Source: Parvicella sp041583015 (GTDB lineage Bacteria; Bacteroidota; Bacteroidia; Flavobacteriales_D; Parvicellaceae). From it: 33,525 nucleotides of DNA. Both the position numbers and the translations under genes were made by a program. The stretch lies in assembly GCA_041583015.1 (NCBI GenBank), contig JBFHGR010000027.1:1-33525 (forward strand), written 5' to 3'. The notes below the pieces were generated by a model. It had not been told where the DNA came from. It worked only from the letters and a program-made list of their open reading frames with translations, and searched no databases. Shown here in pieces: positions 14,042 to 22,877 of this stretch. Positions within the stretch are counted from its first letter, which is position 1, and each line of letters starts with the position of its first letter.

Positions 14042-15226
14042 TTATTCGGCTAAATAAAATTCTCTTTGATTTAAGTCAATAATATGAACACCTGTGTAAT
14101 AAAAATGTAGCACATCTCGATAACTATACCCCATATCGCACATTGTCATTGCGCCTTGTTGAGATAATCCTACACCATGACCAAACCCTCTACCTTTTAG
14201 AATTACTTTGTTTTCTTCAGTTTCAACAGAAAAATAAGTGCTTCTCAATTTAAAATCTTTTCTAAAGTCAGTTAACAGAATGTGATATTTCCAATCCACG
14301 AAATATTTGGCCCTATTAGATTGACTCCAATTTAATGCCGATTCTAAAGCTACAGAATCTTCAACAGGATAATTATAATAAGATTTTAACTTTTTAATAA
14401 AATCTCCTTTTTCAAATGTTTTGGTCCAATAATATGTTGACCTTCCTTTAGAAAAAGGGTCACTAATACTTCTTAAATACGGTACTTCCCTACTCCACAC
14501 ATCTTCAGAATTGGCGGTTTGCCCTCCACTATTAGAATAAAATGCAGCAGAGATATAATCCATTTCGTCATCTACCAATATCATATTAGCTGTTTCTGTG
14601 ACCGCCTGCTCTATTTTTGGATTTCGATACATCTTCCCCAAATAAACTTGACAATTCACTAAATCTGTCATCATAAATCCTTCATGCCTGAATTTATTCA
14701 TGTTCTTTAGCGCATATGTCCTGCTTATAATTGCTTGAACTTTATAATATTCCGTACCTTGATGATTTCCAGACTCGGACTCTATGACACCAATTAAATA
14801 ATGATGCATACTTACCAAACTCACAACATCTAACAATCCATTCAAAGAAAAGCAAGAAATACCACCAAAATAATCTCTATCTTTTGTTGAAGGACTTATA
14901 CCTTTTATATTATAATGGCTATCAAAATTATTGCTAAGAATTCTTACCTCCTTAAAATCTCCTAAATCTTCGCTTGGTACTTTTACTCCAATTGTTCCGT
15001 TGGAATTCACTTTAAGTACAACACTTTCTTTACTCTGCAAATGGTAAATCATTGAGTCCTTATCATCAAAAATTTGATAAGTATTATCAGTAGGAATAAA
15101 TCTAACAGATTTCAATTTAGAACTTCTAAAAATACCAATTTCCAATAATTGCATATCGGCAAAAGCACTTACACTTACCAATATGGCAACACACGAAAAA
15201 ACTATTTTAGATATGATCTTGTACAT
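14042..15226 (-). CDS. SpoIID/LytB domain protein
   Basis: 394 residues with a signal peptide (MYKIISKIVFSCVAILVSVSAFA, 1-23), so it is exported. The SpoIID domain spans about 125-390: HHYLIGVIESESG with the candidate catalytic Glu151, QAIISRTYAL at 164-173, AFYSNSGGQTANSEDVW, YLRSISDP and GFGHGVGLSQQGAM at 348-360. SpoIID is a lytic transglycosylase of spore-formers; in Bacteroidota, which do not sporulate, relatives are thought to trim denuded glycan strands in cell-wall turnover, in the manner of LytB/amidase enhancer proteins. It is a single-gene unit with no TAnnTTTG upstream that I can see. Confidence 0.9.
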   Translation of the reverse strand: MYKIISKIVFSCVAILVSVSAFADMQLLEIGIFRSSKLKSVRFIPTDNTYQIFDDKDSMIYHLQSKESVVLKVNSNGTIGVKVPSEDLGDFKEVRILSNNFDSHYNIKGISPSTKDRDYFGGISCFSLNGLLDVVSLVSMHHYLIGVIESESGNHQGTEYYKVQAIISRTYALKNMNKFRHEGFMMTDLVNCQVYLGKMYRNPKIEQAVTETANMILVDDEMDYISAAFYSNSGGQTANSEDVWSREVPYLRSISDPFSKGRSTYYWTKTFEKGDFIKKLKSYYNYPVEDSVALESALNWSQSNRAKYFVDWKYHILLTDFRKDFKLRSTYFSVETEENKVILKGRGFGHGVGLSQQGAMTMCDMGYSYRDVLHFYYTGVHIIDLNQREFYLAE

Positions 15227-15355
15227 TCAATTTGCAAAGAAATCAATATTAATACCACAAATTCTTCAATATGAATAAATTAGTTAACAATCATATTTTT
15301 ATATACTTCTTATTTATCTTCGTCTTTTAATTTTATTACATAATTCACAAATTTA

Positions 15356-16750
15356 ATGAATAGCAGCACATCATTTAGTTCAATCAAAAAACTTCATGTT
15401 TTTGTATTGCTTTTGTTATTCATAAAAACACTACTTCTTTTCTTTACGCAAACTATTGATGCTGATGCAGTAACGCGGTCTCAATTGGCTAGTCAATTAT
15501 TAGCAAACCCAAAATGGATTACAGAAGGTACTTGGCCTCCATTACATATTTATCTCACGAGTTTGTCCTTGTGGATGTATAACGATATTATCTATTCACC
15601 AAGAATTATGAATATCCTATTTAGTGCACTTACACTCTATCCTATTTACTTTTTTTTACACCGTGAATTCAATTCCACTAAAGCATTTCTTGGTGTGCTT
15701 ATTTTTGCATTGTCTCCAGTGATTATTCATACATCGTTAATGAACCTCTCTGAAACGAGTTTCTTTCTTTTTGTAGCTATGGGCATCAACTTCCTTTCTA
15801 AAGCTTTAAAAAAGGATGAACTAAAACACTTTATACTTTCTGGACTATTTCTCACATTAGCAGCAGCAATTAGACTAGAAGCATGGCCATTAATCGCTCT
15901 ATTTTCTTTTACAATACTGCTTAATAAAAAGTTTATTCACTGCATTGTTTTCTCCTTAGTAGCAGCAATTTTTCCCATTTTTTGGATGTATGGAAATTAT
16001 GTAGCACATAATGATCCTTTATTCAGTATTAGAGCTATTGACATTTTAGAGAGTCAAGATTGGGAAGGTTTTATAAGAAAAATATGGTTTTTTCCTTTTA
16101 TGTTATTCATATCCATTGGTCCAGTTTTCATATTTGCCATCATAAAAGGTTCTCGCAACTGGAAATACAACATAAAATCTCCTTGGCTAATTGTTCCTAT
16201 TGCACTATTTTCCATCATATTATATAAATCAATAACAGGTACAATGATAGCTCACCCCAGATTTATTGGGCTAACGACATTGTTATCTCTACCTCTAATT
16301 TTGCAGGAAAGTGATTGGCTTAAGAAAATATTGCAAAAAAACGCATACATAGTTATAAGTATCGCTTTAACAATAGGGCTTTCTTTCATCTACAATATGG
16401 ACAATATCAGCCCTTTGCCTACTTTAAAAAACAAAGAAATGTTAACCTATCGAAAACTCCTAGAACATCGATTAAATAATGAAGAATGTATATTTATTGA
16501 TTTTATCAATTGGGAAGATTCATATTTCCTTGCACTTCAACTTTACTCATTTAGTACTAATCAAATAGTCATAGATGGTTACACTTCAGAACAAGCATCA
16601 TTTAAGTTGTTTCAATCTACTTACAACAAATCTGAAGACCAAATATGGATTATCAATCCTAATCACGCTAATTGGTTAACAACCATAGATAATTGTGAAA
16701 TTATTACACAAACCACAAACATAATCATCGCTATTTCAAACGCTGACTAA
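15356..16750 (+). CDS. GT-C membrane glycosyltransferase (PMT/ArnT-like)
   Basis: 464 residues, with about 9-11 hydrophobic helices and a C-terminal soluble part from about residue 360. The first membrane helix is followed by TQTIDADAVTRSQLA, whose acidic residues Asp35/Asp37 occupy the position of the catalytic Asp in the first periplasmic loop of GT-C enzymes. TWPPLHIYL, PRIMNILFSALTLYPIYFF and LAAAIRLEAWPLI are typical of the family 39/PMT_2 group. It should move a sugar from a polyprenyl-phosphate donor to an acceptor outside the membrane. The acceptor is unknown. Single gene, divergent from spoIID; 211 bases without genes follow it before clpB, in which I see no recognisable element. Confidence 0.83.
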   Translation: MNSSTSFSSIKKLHVFVLLLLFIKTLLLFFTQTIDADAVTRSQLASQLLANPKWITEGTWPPLHIYLTSLSLWMYNDIIYSPRIMNILFSALTLYPIYFFLHREFNSTKAFLGVLIFALSPVIIHTSLMNLSETSFFLFVAMGINFLSKALKKDELKHFILSGLFLTLAAAIRLEAWPLIALFSFTILLNKKFIHCIVFSLVAAIFPIFWMYGNYVAHNDPLFSIRAIDILESQDWEGFIRKIWFFPFMLFISIGPVFIFAIIKGSRNWKYNIKSPWLIVPIALFSIILYKSITGTMIAHPRFIGLTTLLSLPLILQESDWLKKILQKNAYIVISIALTIGLSFIYNMDNISPLPTLKNKEMLTYRKLLEHRLNNEECIFIDFINWEDSYFLALQLYSFSTNQIVIDGYTSEQASFKLFQSTYNKSEDQIWIINPNHANWLTTIDNCEIITQTTNIIIAISNAD

Positions 16751-16961
16751 AAGTCTTAAAAATGCTGCAAACACTGACATTTAGACAGCAAAACTAATTT
16801 CTTTTTTAATATTATTCAACTTACACTGCAATTTTGTCTTCAAAACAGAAATGGAACTAGATTTGACTATACACTTTCGACTACTGATTTGATAAATAAA
16901 TTAGATACTTTTAGTTCTATAGTTTTAATCAGCGGTTTTAATTTCAAAAAAACTACAAATT

Positions 16962-19613
16962 ATGAATTTAAACAATTTCACTATCAAGGCACAGGAAGCA
17001 ATTTCTGAAGCCAATTTGGAAGCTGTTTCTAACGGACAGCAATCCATAGAGAATGCACATATCTTAAAAGGTATTCTCAAATCGGATGAAAATCTGATAC
17101 AACACATACTAAGTAAATTTGGTGTCAATTCACAAGTATTTGAAAAAGCACTGGATAGCATTGTCACTTCATATCCTAAAGTTACAGGCGGACAAGTACA
17201 ATTATCAAGAAATGCAGGAGAAACTTTGACAAAAGCAACTGCACTTTCTAGAAAAATGAAAGATGAGTTTGTTAGTATAGAGCATCTATTATTAGGTATC
17301 ATCGCTAGCAACGACCAAACTAGCCAATTGATGAAAGATCAGGGCATAACTGAGAAAGGGCTTGTAAAAGTTATTGAAGAATTGAGAAACGGAGAAAGAG
17401 TAACCTCTCAAAGTCAAGAAGATACATACAATTCCTTAGAGAAGTATGCATTAAACTTCAACAAATTAGCTAGTGAAGGTAAATTGGATCCAGTAATCGG
17501 TAGAGATGAAGAGATACGAAGAGTATTACAAATTCTTACCAGAAGATCTAAAAACAATCCTATTCTCATTGGGGAACCCGGAGTTGGTAAAACTGCCATA
17601 GCAGAAGGATTAGCACATAGAATTATCAGTGGGGATGTGCCTGAAAATTTGAAAGATAAAATTATCTACTCTTTGGACATGGGAGCATTGATTGCTGGTG
17701 CTAAATACAAAGGAGAATTTGAGGAAAGACTAAAAGCGGTGATCAAGGAAGTTACTTCTGCAGAAGGCCAAATAGTCCTATTCATTGATGAAATACACAC
17801 ACTAGTTGGTGCTGGCGGAGGTCAAGGAGCAATGGATGCAGCGAACATTCTAAAACCGGCATTAGCAAGAGGTGAATTAAGAGCAATTGGAGCAACAACA
17901 CTTGACGAGTATCAAAAGTATTTTGAAAAAGATAAAGCGTTGGAAAGAAGATTCCAAAAAGTACTCATTGATGAACCAACTACTGAAGATGCTATTTCTA
18001 TTCTGAGAGGTATTAAAGAAAAATACGAGAACCATCACAAAGTCCAAATTAAGGATGCTGCAATTATTGCAGCGGTGGAACTTTCTCAACGTTATATTAC
18101 AGAAAGATTTCTTCCAGACAAAGCCATTGATTTAATTGATGAAGCTGCCTCAAAATTGAGAATGGAAATCAACTCGAAACCAGAAGAATTGGATGAGATA
18201 GAAAGAAAAATCATGCAATTAGAGATTGAACGTGAAGCCATCAAAAGAGAGAATGATAAGAAGAAGATGGAATTGATTGCTGAAGAATTAGCAAACTTAA
18301 ATGACAAACGTGATTCATTCCTTGCTAAATGGACTTCAGAAAAAGAATTGGTAGACAAAATTCAATCTTCAAAACAAGAAATTGATGACCTTAAACTTGA
18401 AGCAGAACAAGCCGAAAGAAATGGAGACTTTGGAAGAGTAGCAGAAATAAGATATGGTAGTCTTAAAGAATTAGCGACAACTATTGAAGAAACAAAAGCG
18501 CAATTGGCAGAGATGCAATCTAGTTCCAAAATGATTAAAGAAGAAGTAGATGCAGAGGAAATAGCTGATGTAGTGAGTAAATGGACTGGAATTCCTGTAA
18601 GTAAAATGCTTGAAGGTGAAAGTCAGAAACTATTGAGACTAGAAGAGGAGTTAGCTAAAAGAGTTGTCGGGCAACATGAGGCAATTATTGCTGTTAGTGA
18701 TGCGGTGAGAAGAAATAGAGCAGGCTTACAAGATGAGAAAAGACCTATTGGTTCTTTCATTTTCTTGGGAACAACTGGAGTTGGTAAAACTGAGTTAGCC
18801 AAAGCCCTAAGCGAATTCTTATTTGATGATGACAATGCCATGACTAGAATAGACATGAGTGAATATCAAGAAAGACACAGTGTGTCTAGATTAGTTGGTG
18901 CGCCTCCAGGATATGTAGGCTATGACGAAGGAGGTCAATTGACCGAAGCCGTAAGAAGAAGACCATATTCTGTAATACTATTGGATGAGATTGAAAAAGC
19001 TCACCCTGATGTATTCAATACATTGCTTCAAGTGTTAGATGATGGAAGACTAACAGACAGTAAAGGTAGATTAGTGAATTTTAAAAACACTATAATCATA
19101 ATGACATCCAATACTGGTTCAGAAATCATTCAAGGTAATTACGAAGATGCCAATGAAAGTAATATGGACGAAATAATGGAAAGAACCAAGTTTCAAGTAA
19201 TGGATTTATTGAAAAAATCAATGAGACCAGAATTCTTGAACAGAATTGATGAAATTGTCATGTTCCATCCATTGAGTAAAACGGACATTAGAAAAATTGT
19301 AGAAATACAATTAGGTCAGTTGCAAACCAAGTTAAACTTGAAACATATCAATATTGAAGCGACAGAGTTTGCCATAGACTTCTTAACCAATTTAGGTTAT
19401 GATCCTCAATTTGGTGCTAGACCAGTAAAAAGAGTAATTCAAAGAAACTTATTGAATGAGTTGTCTAAATCATTACTCTCTGGAGAAGTAACTGTAGATT
19501 CTGACATCATCATAGATGAGTTTAACAATAAATTGGTGTTTAGAAAAAAGGAAACTCCAGTTGGTGAAAATGACCAAGTTGAAAATCCTAAAGAAGAACA
19601 TCAAGAAGATTAA
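16962..19613 (+). CDS. clpB: ATP-dependent disaggregase ClpB
   Basis: 883 residues, the usual length. N-terminal Clp_N repeats (1-145), nucleotide domain 1 with Walker A GEPGVGKT at 204-211 and IDEIHTLVGAGG, a long middle coiled coil at about 395-525 that separates ClpB from ClpA/ClpC, and nucleotide domain 2 with Walker A GTTGVGKT at 603-610, DMSEYQERHSVSRLVGAPPGYVGYDEGG, LLDEIEKAHPDVFN and the C-terminal D2-small domain (FGARPVKRVIQRNL). It rescues aggregated proteins with DnaK/DnaJ. The C-terminal tail is acidic (about ENDQVENPKEEHQED). It is a single-gene unit ended by a strong terminator. No TAnnTTTG or CIRCE-like element is visible upstream. Confidence 0.98.
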   Translation: MNLNNFTIKAQEAISEANLEAVSNGQQSIENAHILKGILKSDENLIQHILSKFGVNSQVFEKALDSIVTSYPKVTGGQVQLSRNAGETLTKATALSRKMKDEFVSIEHLLLGIIASNDQTSQLMKDQGITEKGLVKVIEELRNGERVTSQSQEDTYNSLEKYALNFNKLASEGKLDPVIGRDEEIRRVLQILTRRSKNNPILIGEPGVGKTAIAEGLAHRIISGDVPENLKDKIIYSLDMGALIAGAKYKGEFEERLKAVIKEVTSAEGQIVLFIDEIHTLVGAGGGQGAMDAANILKPALARGELRAIGATTLDEYQKYFEKDKALERRFQKVLIDEPTTEDAISILRGIKEKYENHHKVQIKDAAIIAAVELSQRYITERFLPDKAIDLIDEAASKLRMEINSKPEELDEIERKIMQLEIEREAIKRENDKKKMELIAEELANLNDKRDSFLAKWTSEKELVDKIQSSKQEIDDLKLEAEQAERNGDFGRVAEIRYGSLKELATTIEETKAQLAEMQSSSKMIKEEVDAEEIADVVSKWTGIPVSKMLEGESQKLLRLEEELAKRVVGQHEAIIAVSDAVRRNRAGLQDEKRPIGSFIFLGTTGVGKTELAKALSEFLFDDDNAMTRIDMSEYQERHSVSRLVGAPPGYVGYDEGGQLTEAVRRRPYSVILLDEIEKAHPDVFNTLLQVLDDGRLTDSKGRLVNFKNTIIIMTSNTGSEIIQGNYEDANESNMDEIMERTKFQVMDLLKKSMRPEFLNRIDEIVMFHPLSKTDIRKIVEIQLGQLQTKLNLKHINIEATEFAIDFLTNLGYDPQFGARPVKRVIQRNLLNELSKSLLSGEVTVDSDIIIDEFNNKLVFRKKETPVGENDQVENPKEEHQED

Positions 19614-19647
19614 AAATATACCTTTTTTCATAGTTAGGTAAAGTTAG

Positions 19648-19695
19648 CCTCTCTTCTACTCTATTAGCAATAATAGAAAGAAGGGAGGTTTTTTT
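19648..19695 (+). terminator. Intrinsic terminator after clpB
   Basis: Arms CCTCTCTTCT (19648-19657) and AGAAGGGAGG (19679-19688) pair with one G-T wobble, and an inner CTATT/AATAG adds to the stem. A run of seven T follows (19689-19695). Placed 35 bases after the clpB stop. Confidence 0.88.
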
Positions 19696-19827
19696 ATATT
19701 CAACACCGAAATTTGTTAATATTCCTTAAAACATGGTATATTACCATCTTCCAATCAAACAATTTAGGTATATTGTGAATCCAATCAAATCGTCAAACTA
19801 AAACTATAAAAATAAACTAGTAAAAAA

Positions 19828-21132
19828 ATGATCGATAAGATTTTTATCACCCCTTTTCAAAAATTTATTAAAACAGAAAGTACTGCAGGAATTCTACTCT
19901 TTGCAGCCACCATTTTAGCCCTTCTCTGGGCTAACTCTGAATATAGCGCTACTTATGAAGGAATTTGGCAATATGAGTTAGGATTTTCATTCAACAATTT
20001 TGAACTAAAAAAGCCATTAATCCTTTGGATCAATGACGGATTAATGTCAATATTTTTCTTTTTAATTGGGCTGGAATTAAAGAGAGAATTATTAGTAGGC
20101 GAACTAAATACATTAAAAAAAGCAGCATTTCCATTTGTTGCAGCTCTAGGAGGTGTCTTGATTCCTGTAATCCTTTATCTTTCATTTAATCAGAATCCTG
20201 AGACAACACAAGGATGGGGCATTCCAATGGCCACTGATGTTGCTTTTGCGCTTGCCATTCTCACCACATTAGGCAAAAGAGTTCCCATAAGTTTAAAAAT
20301 ATTCTTAACCGCTTTTGCCATTGTTGATGACATTGCCGCTGTGTTGGTTATTGCCATTTTTTATAGTTCTGAAATTAATTGGCTTTATTTAATCTACGGC
20401 ACTTTGCTTATAGGAGCATTAGGTTTCTTATATCACAAGCGTAAATATACATTAGAGATAGGATTAATTCTCGCTGTTGTTATCTGGTTTTTATTTTTAA
20501 AATCCGGACTTCACCCTACCATTGCTGGTGTCCTTTTAGCCTTCACCATACCCATTAAAAAGAACATTGACGCCAAGTCTTTTTCTGAAAACTTAGCATC
20601 TATCTCAGGGAAAATACTTGATGCTACAGATGAAGATGAAAAGCATTTACTCACCAAACAAGAAGAAGCATGTATAGATGAATTAGATGAGTTAAGTGCA
20701 GAAATGAGGTCTCCCCTTCAACACCTTGAGCATAAACTTCATAATTGGATAGCCTACTTTATTCTACCCGTATTTGCCTTTGCTAATGCTGGAATATCAT
20801 TCAATAGCAATGAACCGTTAGACCTAAGTTTAATGTTGAACATTGCATTAAGCTTAGTTTTAGGAAAAGCCATAGGTGTAGCATTATTCTCGTATTTAGG
20901 ATTAAAACTGAAAATCACAGCATTACCATCTGGTGTAAAATTTAAACAGATCATTGGCATCGCAGTTATAGCCGGAGTAGGATTTACTATGTCTATTTTT
21001 ATAGGTAATCTAGCATTCTCTGACTCGCCTATTTACATAACTGCTGCAAAAACTGGTATTGTAATTGGATCTTTATTTGCTGGAATTGTTGGCTATTTAA
21101 TTCTTAGATTGACACACGATAAAACTCAATAA
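19828..21132 (+). CDS. nhaA: Na+/H+ antiporter NhaA
   Basis: 434 residues, somewhat longer than the 388 of E. coli. An inner-membrane protein with about 12 helices that exports Na+ for H+ in pH and salt homeostasis. Family hallmarks: FIKTESTAGILLFAATILALLWANS at the N-terminus, GWGIPMATDVAFALAIL with Asp137, and FAIVDDIAAVLVIA with the paired Asp167/Asp168 that carry out transport. An acidic hydrophilic insertion at about 260-300 (DATDEDEKHLLTKQEEACIDELDELSAEMRSPLQ) matches the long loop between helix bundles. A single-gene unit after the clpB terminator. No clear promoter element. Confidence 0.97.
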   Translation: MIDKIFITPFQKFIKTESTAGILLFAATILALLWANSEYSATYEGIWQYELGFSFNNFELKKPLILWINDGLMSIFFFLIGLELKRELLVGELNTLKKAAFPFVAALGGVLIPVILYLSFNQNPETTQGWGIPMATDVAFALAILTTLGKRVPISLKIFLTAFAIVDDIAAVLVIAIFYSSEINWLYLIYGTLLIGALGFLYHKRKYTLEIGLILAVVIWFLFLKSGLHPTIAGVLLAFTIPIKKNIDAKSFSENLASISGKILDATDEDEKHLLTKQEEACIDELDELSAEMRSPLQHLEHKLHNWIAYFILPVFAFANAGISFNSNEPLDLSLMLNIALSLVLGKAIGVALFSYLGLKLKITALPSGVKFKQIIGIAVIAGVGFTMSIFIGNLAFSDSPIYITAAKTGIVIGSLFAGIVGYLILRLTHDKTQ

Positions 21133-21242
21133 AACAAAATCTAAAAAGAACACAAACCATGTCTACTAAAACTTATTTTTATGCGCAAAAGCAAGTCCTT
21201 TCCATAGATAAGTAGTACTTTTACAAAATCAAATAAAACTCA

Positions 21243-21449
21243 ATGAAAGTGAAGTTTATTAAAAATAAAAAAGCATTTTATGTTATCAAAAGCATTTTGG
21301 CTGTTGGTATCTCAGCATTGCTAATTGCATTGACATTTAGATATGCTTTTAAGGCAAGTCCTGTTTTTAAAATCTTAGCACTTACAATTAACGCGTTGGT
21401 AATATATATAGCATACTTAACAATAAAAAATAAACCAAATGGCAACTAA
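21243..21449 (+). CDS. Small two-helix membrane protein, unknown function
   Basis: 68 residues: a basic N-terminus (MKVKFIKNKKAFY), helices at about 14-33 and 40-61, and a short basic tail. Its last 11 bases overlap the start of the prohibitin gene, which suggests translational coupling and a joint role in the membrane. I recognise no family. The 110 bases between nhaA and this gene hold no element I can name; an 18-codon ORF at 21159-21215 is there but has no further support. Confidence 0.7.
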   Translation: MKVKFIKNKKAFYVIKSILAVGISALLIALTFRYAFKASPVFKILALTINALVIYIAYLTIKNKPNGN

Positions 21450-22305
21450 TTTTACAATGAATAACAAACCCCAATTTGATGTATTGAAAAATATCAAGTT
21501 TATTGCTATCGGATTGGCTGTTTTTATAGGACTTATTTTCTTTTTCATGGCATGGGAAGATGTAGAACCAGGAGAAGAAGGTTTTATTTATAGACCTTAT
21601 GGTGGAGGAGTTGATACTTTAACCAAACCAGAAGGAACATATTTCGTAGCACCTTGGAACAACATGATAACTTACAATATCTTAAAAGAGTCTAAAAGTT
21701 ATAAATCCACTGTAATGGATAAAAACGGTACAGATATTACAGTAAATATTGCTGTTAACTTTGCTGTTACGAAAGGTCAATCTCCAAAATTGCATTTAAC
21801 TTTTGGTAAAAATTACATTTCATTTATAGATGACAAAGCTCAAGGAGCAATCAAAGATGTGATAGGAAGGTATACTTATGAAGAAGTTTATAGTACAAAA
21901 AGAGAATCACTGGAAGGAGAAATTGAAAACATCTTAAAAGATGACTTTAATAAAAACTTTCTTACACTTAACTATGTTGAAATAGCTGATGTAGATTTAC
22001 CTACTAACATTGCGCAAGAAATTGTAAACAAAGAGACGCAAAAGCAAAAAAACTTAACGGCTAAAGAAAAACAAAAAGAGGAAGAATATTTAGCTAATGC
22101 TAAAATAGAAAAAGCAAGAGGAGATTCATCTCTTTTAATATCCGCATTTTTTAGATCAGAAGCAATTAAATTGGAAGCAGAGCAAATCAGCAACAATCCA
22201 CAGTACATTGAGTTGAAAAAATGGGAAAAATGGGATGGTATCGGTTCTCCTTTTGGAACGGGTAACGTTTTTGGAAATGACGCTATAACTATTTTAAAAC
22301 AATAA
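21439..22305 (+). CDS. Prohibitin/SPFH family membrane protein
   Basis: 288 residues. One membrane helix at about 20-38 near the N-terminus, then the SPFH/band-7 domain (VEPGEEGFIYRPYGGGVDTLTKPEGTYFVAPWNNMITYNI, then SYKSTVMDKNGTDITVNIAVNFAV), then a charged coiled coil (about 205-235, KETQKQKNLTAKEKQKEEEYLANAKIEKARGDS). Such proteins form large ring assemblies that scaffold membrane microdomains and control proteases such as FtsH. No ftsH or nfeD gene is adjacent. The gene overlaps the small membrane-protein gene in front and is followed one base later by the DUF985 cupin. Confidence 0.85.
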   Translation: MATNFTMNNKPQFDVLKNIKFIAIGLAVFIGLIFFFMAWEDVEPGEEGFIYRPYGGGVDTLTKPEGTYFVAPWNNMITYNILKESKSYKSTVMDKNGTDITVNIAVNFAVTKGQSPKLHLTFGKNYISFIDDKAQGAIKDVIGRYTYEEVYSTKRESLEGEIENILKDDFNKNFLTLNYVEIADVDLPTNIAQEIVNKETQKQKNLTAKEKQKEEEYLANAKIEKARGDSSLLISAFFRSEAIKLEAEQISNNPQYIELKKWEKWDGIGSPFGTGNVFGNDAITILKQ

Positions 22306-22306
22306 C

Positions 22307-22807
22307 GTGTCAGTTGAAGTAACCCAAATAGTTTCGAAATTGGAAATGTCTCCACATCCTGAAGGCGGTTTTTATAAGGAAGTCTACCGTAGCGAAGGAA
22401 TTATACCTAAAGATAGTTTACAAGGCTTTTCTGGAGATAGAAATTTCTGCACAAGTATATATTTCCTTTTAACCTCAGACAACTTTTCCGCTTTCCACAG
22501 AATAAAACAAGATGAAGTTTGGCATTTTTACAAAGGTTCACCCTTATATGTTCATGTAATTGATCCACAAGGCAAATATACCAGACATGAAATTGGTCTA
22601 GATTTAGAAAATGGACAAGAACCACAATTAACAGTCCCAAAAGGATGTTGGTTTGCCAGTAGTGTAAAAAATGAAAACGATTTTTGCTTTGTTGGCTGTA
22701 CTGTTGCACCAGGGTTTGATTTTCAAGATTTTGAATTGGCAGATAGAAATTCATTAATCGAAAATTACCCTCAGCACACAAGTATTATTAAATCTTTGAC
22801 AAGGTAA
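22307..22807 (+). CDS. DUF985 family cupin
   Basis: 166 residues from a GTG start one base after the prohibitin stop, so the two are translated together. The pattern PHPEGGFYKEVYRS, SIYFLLT, FHRIKQDEVWHFYKGSPLYVHVID, PKGCWFAS and VAPGFDFQDFELADR is the DUF985 cupin. The histidine and acidic residues of HRIKQDEVWH would sit in the small metal/ligand pocket. The function of the family is not established; some sugar isomerase-like folds are related. No other start fits better: the first ATG is at residue 14 within PHPEGG context (EMSPHPEGG). Confidence 0.85.
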   Translation: MSVEVTQIVSKLEMSPHPEGGFYKEVYRSEGIIPKDSLQGFSGDRNFCTSIYFLLTSDNFSAFHRIKQDEVWHFYKGSPLYVHVIDPQGKYTRHEIGLDLENGQEPQLTVPKGCWFASSVKNENDFCFVGCTVAPGFDFQDFELADRNSLIENYPQHTSIIKSLTR

Positions 22808-22819
22808 AATTGTTAATTT

Positions 22820-22852
22820 TATTCAAATAAAACGAAGGATTTTATTTGAATA
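22820..22852. repeat. AT-rich inverted repeat between cupin and YHYH genes
   Basis: Arms of 13 bases (22820-22832 and 22840-22852, core ATTCAAATAAAA / TTTTATTTGAAT) pair perfectly around a 7-base loop CGAAGGA. It begins 13 bases after the cupin stop and ends 25 bases before the YHYH gene. It may be a weak terminator or an operator; AT richness and lack of a T run make a plain intrinsic terminator less convincing. Confidence 0.6.
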
Positions 22853-22877
22853 TTAGTCTAATTAAATAATCAAATCT

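Noticed and set aside
21159..21215. 18-codon ORF (MSTKTYFYAQKQVLSIDK) between nhaA and the small membrane-protein gene
   Set aside because: It has a decent ATG but no promoter, terminator or recognisable relative; too little to call a gene.
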